From Phycisphaerales bacterium (lineage in GTDB: Bacteria > Planctomycetota > Phycisphaerae > Sedimentisphaerales > Anaerohalosphaeraceae): a DNA stretch of 24,663 bases. Below are positions 7,276-15,231 of this stretch, in pieces. The translations under genes and the position numbers were made by a program. The stretch's first letter is position 1. Each line of letters begins with the position of its first letter. Location of the stretch: the NCBI GenBank assembly GCA_011053245.1, contig DRGS01000126.1, positions 1 through 24,663 on the forward strand, read 5' to 3'. The notes beneath the pieces were generated by a model, which saw only the letters and a program-made list of their open reading frames with translations, searched no databases and had not been told where the DNA came from.

Positions 7276-9474
7276 GTGAATAAACGACAACAAAAAACCA
7301 GAAACAGAACATCTAAGAAAAGCAACCCGTCTGCGCGAAAAACTTCCAGACAAATAAATCAGAAAACCAGCAAAACCGGGCAATTTCGAATATATATAAT
7401 GATTTTTTTGCTGGCACTTCTTATCCGTGGAATATACCTGTATGACAGCAGTGACAATCCAACTTTTTCTGCACCAATAATAGATTCGCTAACGTATGAT
7501 CACACAGCAAGAGAAGCGATAGAGGGTCAAGGTATAACAGAAATATTTTTCTGGCAGCAGTTTTTCTATCCAACCCTTTTGATGGTGGTGTACTCTTTCA
7601 CTAATTCTTCGATCCTCTGCGTCAAACTTATTCAAATATTCCTGGGATCTGTCACATGCGTTATAATATACCGATTGGGTGAAAATATCTTCGGCAAAAC
7701 CGCCGGTATCATAGCTGGTTGTATCGCCGCATTTTACGGACCATTGATCTTTTTTGACGGTGAACTGCTGGCTGCCTGTTGGGCGACATTTGCGGCTGCC
7801 TTGCTTATTTTGCTCCTCATTAAAATCTCAGAAAAAAATAGTGCCAAACTCTGCCTTGTGCTGGGTATCTTCGCCGGTTTGAGTGTAATAATACGACCTA
7901 ATTTCATCCCATTTTTGTTTTGTTCAGGTATATGGCTGATCGTCATATGGATCAAACAACGAATTCATTTCGGTAAGATACTGCTTTGCATCATCACCAT
8001 AACAGCCGGTCTTCTGATCATAGTTATGCCCGTTGCGGCAAAGAATTATCAGGTAACCAAACGCTTTAGTTTTCTTCCCGGAACAGGCGGAGTAAATATT
8101 TATATTGGCAATAACCCCGACTTTGAAGCTACCAGTATCAGGCCGGGCGACAAATGGACAGAGATCGTGGAACTTCCCAGACAACATGGGATAAAAACAA
8201 AAAAAGGAGCCCGGCAATTTTTCTATAACGAAACATTTAAATACATACGCACTCAGCCAATAATCTTTACCAAAGGCATCTTACACAAGACTACTGAATT
8301 TCTAAGTTCAAGAGAAATGCCCGGAAATATTGATGTATATCTTTTTCGAGAATGGTCAAATATCCATAGCTTACTTACTTGGAAGATAGGAAATTTCGGG
8401 TTTCCTTTCGGCATACTATTACCACTGGCGCTTTCAGGAGTATTTTTCTGCTGGCGAAAAATTCCCGTCCCCATAATTTTATTCATCATTTTCTACCCTG
8501 CTACAATTATTCTAATGCATATTGAAGCACGATACAGGATGCCGGTTATTGTGCCTATGTGTATCCTGGCAGGTGCCGGAATAGTTAATATCAAAAAAAT
8601 GATCCACCTCGGAAACCACCGTAATATTCTGATAGTTGCTACTGCCATCGTTGTCATAGGTTGTCTGTGTAGTATTGCAGGGCCGTTTTATTCGGAGGAA
8701 CACCTCAATTACGAAGCCGAGCTATATTTCAGTTTGGGGGATTCATTTGACAAACGCGGTCAACCCAAAAAAGCTATAGAAACATATTCTAAGGCACTTG
8801 ATCTAAACCCAGACTATGCAGAGGTGCATTACAATATAGGCTTGCTGCTGTCAGATGAAGGAAAACTTGACCAAGCCATTGCCCATTACAATAAAGCCCT
8901 TAAAATTCACTATGCAATTGCAAATACACACGATGCTCTGGGGATAGCATTATACAAACAGGGAAAACTTAAAGAAGCTATTTCACATTACTTAGAAGCT
9001 CTAAAAATAGGCGGCGGAAAAGCTCATATACATAGCAACCTGGCCAAAACTCTTTTTAAGACATGCAAGGTAGACGAAGCGATCAAGCATTACAAAAAGG
9101 CCCTTGAACTGGAACCGGATGGTGCGTCATCGCACAGTGACCTGGGAAATGTTCTGGTAATGAGCGGCAAAATAAACGAAGCTATTGAACATTATAAAAC
9201 ATCGCTAAAGATCAGACCTGGACATGCTATGACACTAAGCAACTTAGGCAATGCTTTTTTGACTTCGGGAAGATTGAAAGAGGCAGAAGGAAAATATCTT
9301 GAGTCCCTAAAAGTTTCTAATAAAAATGCACCCACATATTACAATCTCGGGGTGTGCCTTGAAAAACAAGGCAAAATTGATGAAGCCATAAAAAAATACA
9401 GAAATACCCTCCAGATAGACCCGCAACACAAACAGGCACAGCAAACTCTGGCAAGACTCAACAAGGCACAGTAA
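7276..9474 (+). CDS. PMT/ArnT-like GT-C membrane glycosyltransferase with TPR tail
   Basis: 732 residues. A basic cytoplasmic N-tail of about 40 residues precedes a run of roughly ten hydrophobic segments up to about residue 470, then about seven 34-residue TPRs (478-730). The first external loop has PIIDSLTYD (Asp70, Asp75), the place of the catalytic acidic residue in GT-C enzymes. Later segments resemble the PMT_2 family: CVIIYRLGENIFGKTAGIIAG, FFDGELLAACWATF, and INIYIGNNPDF-like text (VNIYIGNNPDF). Such enzymes move a sugar from a polyprenyl-phosphate donor to a protein or lipid outside the membrane; donor and acceptor are unknown here. The start is GTG at 7276, with no good Shine-Dalgarno. 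The ATG at 7399 (residue 42), right at the first membrane segment, is an alternative. It leads a three-gene array; the next gene starts 2 nt after its stop. Confidence 0.8.
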   Translation: MNKRQQKTRNRTSKKSNPSARKTSRQINQKTSKTGQFRIYIMIFLLALLIRGIYLYDSSDNPTFSAPIIDSLTYDHTAREAIEGQGITEIFFWQQFFYPTLLMVVYSFTNSSILCVKLIQIFLGSVTCVIIYRLGENIFGKTAGIIAGCIAAFYGPLIFFDGELLAACWATFAAALLILLLIKISEKNSAKLCLVLGIFAGLSVIIRPNFIPFLFCSGIWLIVIWIKQRIHFGKILLCIITITAGLLIIVMPVAAKNYQVTKRFSFLPGTGGVNIYIGNNPDFEATSIRPGDKWTEIVELPRQHGIKTKKGARQFFYNETFKYIRTQPIIFTKGILHKTTEFLSSREMPGNIDVYLFREWSNIHSLLTWKIGNFGFPFGILLPLALSGVFFCWRKIPVPIILFIIFYPATIILMHIEARYRMPVIVPMCILAGAGIVNIKKMIHLGNHRNILIVATAIVVIGCLCSIAGPFYSEEHLNYEAELYFSLGDSFDKRGQPKKAIETYSKALDLNPDYAEVHYNIGLLLSDEGKLDQAIAHYNKALKIHYAIANTHDALGIALYKQGKLKEAISHYLEALKIGGGKAHIHSNLAKTLFKTCKVDEAIKHYKKALELEPDGASSHSDLGNVLVMSGKINEAIEHYKTSLKIRPGHAMTLSNLGNAFLTSGRLKEAEGKYLESLKVSNKNAPTYYNLGVCLEKQGKIDEAIKKYRNTLQIDPQHKQAQQTLARLNKAQ

Positions 9475-9476
9475 AA

Positions 9477-11360
9477 ATGAGCAGAATAACTAAAAAATAT
9501 TCCAAACATCTCACCCGTGGTAAACAAGCAGATTCGAACCTGCCAAACGAAGTGCGTCGAGACAATGTTTTATTAGTGATATTACTCCTTTTTGTTTGCC
9601 TCGCTACTGCTATCGCACACTGGCCGGCATTGTCGGCGAAGGCGATGTATTTCGACGACGAAGAATATCTAACGAATAACCATCTAGTCCAAAATCCGAG
9701 TTGGAACTCTGCAAAGCGGTTTCTTACTGAAATATTGGAACCCTCGACCGTTAAAGGATATTATCAACCGCTGGCGATGATCTCGCTCATGATGGACCAT
9801 GCCATGGGAGGACGAAAAGATAACCTTACACCGTTCCACAGGATCTCTCTTGTACTGCATGTGGTTAATACGGGATTGATAATTATTTTAATTTATCTAT
9901 TATTTGGCAATGCTTTCATTGCCGCTTGTGTGGGTTTGTTATTTGGCACTCACCCCATGACAGTTGAACCGATCTCCTGGATCGCCGAGCGAAAAACGCT
10001 GCTGGCAGCCTTTTTTGCTTTGTCATGCCTGATGTTATATGTGCTGTACACCAAAAAGAACGACCGGAAAGTTTATTTCGCATGTATCCTTGCATATATA
10101 TTGGCGCTTATGTCCAAGCCGACAAGTGTTCCCTTGCCAGCATTATTGATCCTGCTGGATTTCTGGCCATTGAACCGGCTAAACAAACAGGCCATTATGG
10201 AAAAAATCCCACTTTTTATCATTGGTGGAGCTTTTGCCATTGTAACAATTATCTCGCAGGGTCGCATGGAGTCAGTGGTGATGCCAAGCGAGCATAGTGC
10301 GGCTTGGATACCACTTACCCTTTGCCATAATATTATATTTTATCTTTATAAGATCATATGGCCTGTCAATTTGTCAGCTTATCATACATTTCCTGAGCCA
10401 TTTGATCTGTCAGATCCAATGGTGTGTGCCGGAGTTATTGGCAGTTGTATATTAATCCCATTGCTTATACTTTCGCTAAAGTGGACGCGTGCCGCTTTAA
10501 CAGGTTGGTTGATTTTCTTTGTGGCAATCTTTCCAACTCTGGGAGTCATCGGATTTACCGGAATGATAGAATCAGATAAATACGTATATCTGCCAGCAAT
10601 AGGATTACTTATGGCCTTGGCATCATTTTTACATTGGCTTTGGGGAGAAGGCAGGTTTGCCGCAAAACAGTTTACGATCATATTAATAATATTGATGTTG
10701 GCCGGTTCAGAATCGATAGCCACTCGAAAATATCTTGCCAACTGGCAAGACACTGTAATATTTTTCGAATATATGTTGAAAAAAGATCCTGATGCCTCCG
10801 CTTTACATAACGACCTCGCCAATGAACTCGTAAGTTTGGGTGAATTCGATAAGGCAATTGAACACTATAACAAAGGTCTTCAGGCAGCCCCCGATTCTTT
10901 CATCGTCCGTGGTAATTTAGCTAACTTATTTAACCAACAAGGAAAAACTGATGATGCCACCAGGCTTTATCAAGAAGCCTTGCAAATCAATCCTAACTAC
11001 ATAAAAGCCCATGACAAGCTCGGTACTATTCTTAACTCTCAGGGTAGAATCGACGAAGCAATCGAACACTACCGCCAGGCAGTACAACTTAATCCCAATT
11101 ATGCCAGCGTTTATAACAACTTAGGAAGTGCATTAGCAACACAGGGGAAATTCGAAGAGGCAATCGATTATTTTAACCGGTCTTTGCAAATCACATCAAA
11201 CGATGCAACCGTTTATTGCAATCTTGCCCTTGCATACCAATTGACTTCCAGATTAGATAAAGCTATAAACCTGTATCGTAAGGCCTTGGAAATCGACCCT
11301 GAACATTCCAGAGCGAATCAACTTCTAAAAGATGCCCTGGCAAAATCGAGAACCCAATGA
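9477..11360 (+). CDS. TMTC-like GT-C membrane glycosyltransferase with TPR tail (copy 1)
   Basis: 627 residues. Short basic N-tail, first membrane segment about 31-50, then several more to about 420, then about five TPRs (437-620). The layout and motifs match bacterial relatives of animal TMTC O-mannosyltransferases (CAZy GT105 as I recall): an external acidic pair FDDEEY (Asp60, Asp61), LEPSTVKGYYQPLAMISLMMD, HRISLVLHVVNT, GTHPMTVEPISWIAERKTLL and LSKPTSVPLP-like text (MSKPTSVPLP). In animals these enzymes add mannose to cadherin domains from dolichyl-phosphate-mannose; here the donor would be a bacterial polyprenyl carrier and the target is unknown. Its start lies 2 nt after the previous stop and its stop overlaps the next start (ATGA), so all three are one transcription unit. 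The last 320 bases are almost identical to those of the next gene. Confidence 0.8.
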   Translation: MSRITKKYSKHLTRGKQADSNLPNEVRRDNVLLVILLLFVCLATAIAHWPALSAKAMYFDDEEYLTNNHLVQNPSWNSAKRFLTEILEPSTVKGYYQPLAMISLMMDHAMGGRKDNLTPFHRISLVLHVVNTGLIIILIYLLFGNAFIAACVGLLFGTHPMTVEPISWIAERKTLLAAFFALSCLMLYVLYTKKNDRKVYFACILAYILALMSKPTSVPLPALLILLDFWPLNRLNKQAIMEKIPLFIIGGAFAIVTIISQGRMESVVMPSEHSAAWIPLTLCHNIIFYLYKIIWPVNLSAYHTFPEPFDLSDPMVCAGVIGSCILIPLLILSLKWTRAALTGWLIFFVAIFPTLGVIGFTGMIESDKYVYLPAIGLLMALASFLHWLWGEGRFAAKQFTIILIILMLAGSESIATRKYLANWQDTVIFFEYMLKKDPDASALHNDLANELVSLGEFDKAIEHYNKGLQAAPDSFIVRGNLANLFNQQGKTDDATRLYQEALQINPNYIKAHDKLGTILNSQGRIDEAIEHYRQAVQLNPNYASVYNNLGSALATQGKFEEAIDYFNRSLQITSNDATVYCNLALAYQLTSRLDKAINLYRKALEIDPEHSRANQLLKDALAKSRTQ

Positions 11361-11375
11361 CAAAAATAAAGCAAC
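11037..11375 (+). repeat. 339-bp direct repeat, copy A (partner 12758-13096)
   Basis: The 3' end of the second GT-C gene, its stop/start overlap and the first 19 bases of the third gene recur at 12758-13096 with the same length (offset 1721 bp), no gap and few substitutions. The last 35 or so bases (GCAAAATCGAGAACCCAATG onward to AAGCAAC) are the same in both. The 5' two thirds of the two genes are far more diverged, so this block was recently duplicated or is kept alike by gene conversion. Confidence 0.9.
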
Positions 11376-13081
11376 CAAATTCAAACATCAAACTACTGAC
11401 AGTTCTTGCTCTTGCTGTTTGTACTATAGTTGCAATAACCCATTGGCCGGCATTATCTGCTAAAGCGATATCATTTGATGATGAACAATACTTTATCCAA
11501 AATGCCCTTGTACAGAACCCAGGCTTATTGTCAGCCAGACAATTATTTGCTGAAGTATTAGAACCGTCAACTGTCGCTGGTTACTACCAGCCATTAACAA
11601 TGATTTCTTTGATGTCTGATTGGGCCATGGGGGCTCGGCCGGACAATCTAATGCCTCTGCACATAAATTCCCTCTGTTTGCATTTAGCTAATACTATACT
11701 GGTAATCATTCTGCTTTATAAGCTTTTTAACCATATCTGGATAGCCGCTGCTGTGGGGCTTTTATTTGGTATTCATCCGATGACTGTAGAGGTTGTCACC
11801 TGGATAGGTGAACGAAAAACTCTATTGTCAACTTTTTTTGCTTTATGGTCATTGCTTTTATATCTATCTTACACAAAAAAAGGTAGTCGGAAATTTTTTG
11901 CCGGTTCATTACTGATTTATTTACTGGCAGTTCTGTCGAAACCGACAAGTTTACCTTTACCTATAGTAATGATACTTATGGACTATTGGCCTTTGGAAAG
12001 ATTAAAAAAGAAATCACTTATTGAAAAAATACCTATGTTTATTGTAGCAGGTGTTTTTGCGGTTATAACATATCTTTCACAGAGCCAAACTTATGGAGCG
12101 GAGTTGCCGAGTGGGCACGATATTGGGAGAATCCCCCTGATCTTATGTCATAATATAATCTTTTACCTTTATAAAATTGTCTGGCCGCTTAAATTATCAT
12201 CACATTATGGTTTTCCAGAGCCCTTATCGCTATCGCATCCCATGGTTTTGGCCGGTGTCATTGGGACCGGTATGTTGATCTCTCTACTTGTAATTTCTTT
12301 GAGATGGACAAGATCTCTCTTAACAGGCTGGCTCATTTTCTTTGTATCAGCGTTGCCCACAATGCAGGTAGTGGGTTTTAGTCCGACTATCGCTTCAGAC
12401 AAACATGCTTATTTGCCATCCATAGGACTGTTGATGGTGCTTGCAGTATTTATGGGCTGGATTGGTAGACGATTCAAATTTAAATCGAAGCAGATAGTGT
12501 TGACTTTAGTTGTCTTGGCGTTGGCTTCTGCTGAGGTTGTTGTTACAAGAAACTATTTGACCAAGTGGCAGAGTTCCGTAACTCTCTTTAAACACATGAT
12601 GTCGATTACACCAAATCAAGCACCAATACACTATGGTATTGCTTCCGCACTTAGATCTGAAGGCAAGTTAGATGAAGCAATTGAGCATCTTCAGAAGACA
12701 ACAGAAATAGCGCCATATTACACTGTCGCACATAACGATCTCGGCAGCATTTTTAAATCTCAGGGCAGAATCGACGAAGCAATCAAACACTACCGCCAGG
12801 CATTACAACTTAATCCCAATTATGCCAGCGCTTATAATAATATAGGAAGTGCATTAGCAACACAGGGTAAATTCGAAGAGGCAATCGATTATTTTAGCCG
12901 GTCTTTGCAAATCAACTCAAATGATGCAACCGTTTATTGTAATCTTGCCCTTTCATACCAATTGACTTCCAGATTAGATAAAGCTATAAACCTGTATCGT
13001 AAGGCCCTGGAAATCGACCCTGAACATTTCAGAGCGAAACAACTTCTAAAAGATGCACTGGCAAAATCGAGAACCCAATGA
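11357..13081 (+). CDS. TMTC-like GT-C membrane glycosyltransferase with TPR tail (copy 2)
   Basis: 574-residue paralogue of the preceding gene with the same plan: membrane GT-C domain to about residue 410, then four or so TPRs. Conserved landmarks are FDDEQY (Asp41, Asp42), LEPSTVAGYYQPLTMISLMSD, IHPMTVEVVTWIGERKTLL and LSKPTSLPLP. It has one or two fewer TPRs than its neighbour, which accounts for most of the size difference. The ATG overlaps the upstream TGA. The C-terminal TPRs (SQGRIDEAI to AKSRTQ) are nearly the same as in copy 1. Its own TGA again overlaps an ATG that opens the remnant of a further copy. The gene is visibly richer in A and T than the flanking thi and ahcY genes. Function is by family only: transfer of a sugar to exported protein is likely, but target and sugar are unknown. 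Confidence 0.8.
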   Translation: MTKIKQPNSNIKLLTVLALAVCTIVAITHWPALSAKAISFDDEQYFIQNALVQNPGLLSARQLFAEVLEPSTVAGYYQPLTMISLMSDWAMGARPDNLMPLHINSLCLHLANTILVIILLYKLFNHIWIAAAVGLLFGIHPMTVEVVTWIGERKTLLSTFFALWSLLLYLSYTKKGSRKFFAGSLLIYLLAVLSKPTSLPLPIVMILMDYWPLERLKKKSLIEKIPMFIVAGVFAVITYLSQSQTYGAELPSGHDIGRIPLILCHNIIFYLYKIVWPLKLSSHYGFPEPLSLSHPMVLAGVIGTGMLISLLVISLRWTRSLLTGWLIFFVSALPTMQVVGFSPTIASDKHAYLPSIGLLMVLAVFMGWIGRRFKFKSKQIVLTLVVLALASAEVVVTRNYLTKWQSSVTLFKHMMSITPNQAPIHYGIASALRSEGKLDEAIEHLQKTTEIAPYYTVAHNDLGSIFKSQGRIDEAIKHYRQALQLNPNYASAYNNIGSALATQGKFEEAIDYFSRSLQINSNDATVYCNLALSYQLTSRLDKAINLYRKALEIDPEHFRAKQLLKDALAKSRTQ

Positions 13082-13096
13082 CAAAAATAAAGCAAC
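12758..13096 (+). repeat. 339-bp direct repeat, copy B (partner 11037-11375)
   Basis: Second copy of the block described at 11037-11375. Here it ends at AAAATAAAGCAAC, after which the sequence departs from the start of copy 2 because most of the fourth gene is deleted. Confidence 0.9.
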
Positions 13097-13180
13097 ACCC
13101 TTTGAGGACAGGTTATACTTTGCCCAAAATAGCCTTGTATAGAGTCCAGGCTTTTTGTCAGCCAGGTAATCTTTTATAAA
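13078..13180 (+). pseudogene. Decayed remnant of a fourth TMTC-like gene
   Basis: The first 19 bases (ATGACAAAAATAAAGCAAC) equal the start of the gene at 11357. After a deletion, 13101-13175 matches codons 40-64 of that gene: reading TTT at 13101, FEDRLYFAQNSLV-stop-SPGFLSAR-stop-SF aligns with FDDEQYFIQNALVQNPGLLSARQLF. Two in-frame stops and the loss of the intervening 80 or so bases show that it is dead. The next bases (TAATCTTTTA then TAAAACTGT) may be a second scrap, matching the region near 12160-12185. The fused start opens a 33-codon frame ending at 13179, which I do not think is functional. Confidence 0.8.
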
Positions 13181-13184
13181 ACTG

Positions 13185-13213
13185 TTGCAAATAACCGACA
13201 TTAGGCCTATATT
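13185..13213 (+). promoter_or_regulatory. Promoter of ahcY
   Basis: TTGCAA (13185-13190) and TATATT (13208-13213) are 17 bases apart, about 48 nt before the GTG start. It lies immediately beyond the pseudogene remnant. No SAH-riboswitch fold is recognisable in the short leader. Confidence 0.5.
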
Positions 13214-13261
13214 GGAAATCTGAACTTGAGGTAAATAAAAAGATTCTGAAAGGATTTTATC

Positions 13262-14710
13262 GTGGATAGTGTTAAAGAAGCAGAAAACAGCGTTGAAAAA
13301 GTCGATCCGTCACTTCCGTATAAGGTAGCCGACCTGTCGCTTGCCAAGTGGGGAAGAATGGAAATGGCCCTTGCCGAAAACGAGATGCCCGGTTTGATGG
13401 CTACTCGCCAAAAATACGGTAAGGATAAACCGCTGGCGGGGCTAAAGGTCATGGGCAGCTTGCACATGACGATCCAGACGGCTATGCTGATCGAAACTTT
13501 AGAGATATTAGGCGCAGACGTCCGATGGGCCTCCTGCAACATTTTCTCGACCCAGGACCACGCCGCCGCAACCATCGCAGAAGCTGGCCGCACACCCGTA
13601 TTCGCATGGAAAGGCGAAACTCTCGAAGATTACTGGTGGTGTACCGAACAGGCCCTTACCTGGCCAGACGGTTCCGGACCCGACCTCATCGTAGATGACG
13701 GAGGCGACGCGACAATGCTCGTAATTCAGGGCAAAAAAGTCGAAGCCGACCCAACCATCGCCGATAAGGAATACGACAACCACGAGTTCAAGATCGTAAT
13801 GGCCAGACTCGCTGCAAGCGTAAAAGATTCGCCGGATAAGTGGACAAAGATCGCCGCAAAGATACAGGGCGTATCAGAAGAAACCACCACCGGCGTACAC
13901 AGACTCTACCAGATGGCAGAAGCAGGCGACCTGCCCTTCCCGGCAATAAACGTAAACGATTCGGTCACCAAATCGAAATTCGACAATCTCTACGGATGCC
14001 GCGAGTCGTTAGCTGACGGAATCAAACGCGCCACCGATGTAATGATGGCCGGCAAGGTCGTCGTCATCTGCGGTTACGGCGACGTCGGCAAAGGATGCGC
14101 CCAGTCGATGAGGGGCCTCGGTTCAAGGGTTCTCATCACCGAGATCGACCCGATCTGCGTCTTACAAGCCGTAATGGAAGGATACGAAGTTACCACCATG
14201 GAAGACGCCGCAGCCATCGGCGACATATTCATCACGACAACCGGCAACTGTGATGTCATCACCGGCGAACACTTAGAGCAAATGAAAAACGAAGCGATCG
14301 TATGCAACATCGGCCACTTCGACAGCGAGATCGACACAAACTATCTCATAACAAACCCCGGCTGTAAGAAAGAGAACATCAAGCCCCAGGTCGATAAGTG
14401 GACCCTCAACTCCGGACGCTCCATCATTCTCCTGGCAGAGGGAAGACTGGTAAATCTCGGATGCGCAACCGGCCACCCAAGCTTTGTAATGAGCAATAGT
14501 TTCACGAACCAATGCCTCGCGCAGATAATGTTAGCCGAAGAAGACCTTGACCCCGGCGTCTACACCCTTCCGAAGAAACTCGACGAAGAGGTCGCCAGGC
14601 TCCACCTCGACAGATTAGGCGCAAAACTTACCAAGCTAACACAGGCCCAAGCCGACTACCTCGGAATCCCAATCGACGGCCCATACAAACCAGAGCATTA
14701 TCGTTACTAA
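13262..14710 (+). CDS. ahcY: S-adenosylhomocysteine hydrolase (adenosylhomocysteinase)
   Basis: Splits S-adenosylhomocysteine into homocysteine and adenosine with tightly bound NAD, in the cytosol, to keep SAM-dependent methylation running. At 482 residues it is the long bacterial form with the extra segment after [10 protein letters not shown] (about 150-190). Visible signatures are [28 protein letters not shown], the NAD-binding GYGDVGKG (271-278), [28 protein letters not shown], and the family C-terminus KPEHYRY whose Lys and Tyr reach into the partner subunit. The start is GTG at 13262, set by AAAGGA at 13249-13254 seven bases upstream. It is preceded by its own promoter and followed by a long hairpin, so it is probably transcribed on its own or with partial read-through into archease. 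Confidence 0.97.
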   Translation: MDSVKEAENSVEKVDPSLPYKVADLSLAKWGRMEMALAENEMPGLMATRQKYGKDKPLAGLKVMGSLHMTIQTAMLIETLEILGADVRWASCNIFSTQDHAAATIAEAGRTPVFAWKGETLEDYWWCTEQALTWPDGSGPDLIVDDGGDATMLVIQGKKVEADPTIADKEYDNHEFKIVMARLAASVKDSPDKWTKIAAKIQGVSEETTTGVHRLYQMAEAGDLPFPAINVNDSVTKSKFDNLYGCRESLADGIKRATDVMMAGKVVVICGYGDVGKGCAQSMRGLGSRVLITEIDPICVLQAVMEGYEVTTMEDAAAIGDIFITTTGNCDVITGEHLEQMKNEAIVCNIGHFDSEIDTNYLITNPGCKKENIKPQVDKWTLNSGRSIILLAEGRLVNLGCATGHPSFVMSNSFTNQCLAQIMLAEEDLDPGVYTLPKKLDEEVARLHLDRLGAKLTKLTQAQADYLGIPIDGPYKPEHYRY

Positions 14711-14724
14711 AAACCAAAAACTAT

Positions 14725-14780
14725 TAGGCATCGCAGGCAAAACTACTGGAGTGGGAGCCCCTGCGGTGCTTATCCTTTTT
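14725..14780 (+). terminator. Hairpin/terminator between ahcY and archease
   Basis: TTAGGCATCGCAGG (about 14724-14737) pairs with CCTGCGGTGCTTA (14760-14772): ten core pairs (14728-14737 with 14760-14769, one G-U) plus weaker flanking pairs, with a 22-nt loop. A TTTTT run follows at 14776-14780 after a short spacer. This resembles an imperfect intrinsic terminator. It ends just before the CCGGAG ribosome site of the archease gene. Confidence 0.5.
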
Positions 14781-14794
14781 CCGGAGCATCGGCA

Positions 14795-15214
14795 ATGAGC
14801 GGAAAATGGCAGCATTTTAATCACCAAGCCGACATCGGCGTCCGCGGAACGGGCTTATCCGTCGAAGAAGCATTCACCCAAGCCGCCATCGCACTGACCG
14901 CCGTCATCTGCAGCCCCGATACTATCGAGCAAACCGAGCAGATCGACATCCACTGCTGCGGAAACGACCTCGAACTGTTATTCGTCGACTTTCTCAACGC
15001 GATAATCTATGAAATGGCAATACAGCGAATGCTTTTTGGGCGATTCAAAGTAACCATCGACAAAGACGATCTCTACGCCAAAGCCTGGGGCGAAAAAGCC
15101 GACCCCGAAAAGCATCAAACCGCCGTAGAGGTAAAAGGAGCGACCTACACGGAACTTCACGTCGTACAAGACACCGACGGCCAATGGTCCGCCCAATGCG
15201 TTGTAGATGTTTAA
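14795..15214 (+). CDS. Archease, RtcB activator
   Basis: 139-residue archease. In known systems it binds metal and helps the RNA ligase RtcB to form its guanylylated intermediate, allowing multiple turnover. Signatures are an N-terminal HQADIGVRG (Asp13 is the conserved metal ligand), ELLFVDFLNAIIYEM in the middle, and the C-terminal KGATYTELHV...AQCVVDV, which parallels the KAATYHGL...DV ending of archaeal members. CCGGAG at 14781-14786 is the ribosome site. rtcB follows 17 nt after the stop, the usual two-gene arrangement, so co-expression is expected. Confidence 0.92.
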   Translation: MSGKWQHFNHQADIGVRGTGLSVEEAFTQAAIALTAVICSPDTIEQTEQIDIHCCGNDLELLFVDFLNAIIYEMAIQRMLFGRFKVTIDKDDLYAKAWGEKADPEKHQTAVEVKGATYTELHVVQDTDGQWSAQCVVDV

Positions 15215-15231
15215 ATGATTCGAGACTGATC

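Noticed and set aside
13182..13261. SAH riboswitch before ahcY
   Set aside because: The leader after the promoter is only about 48 nt and shows no matching pseudoknot.
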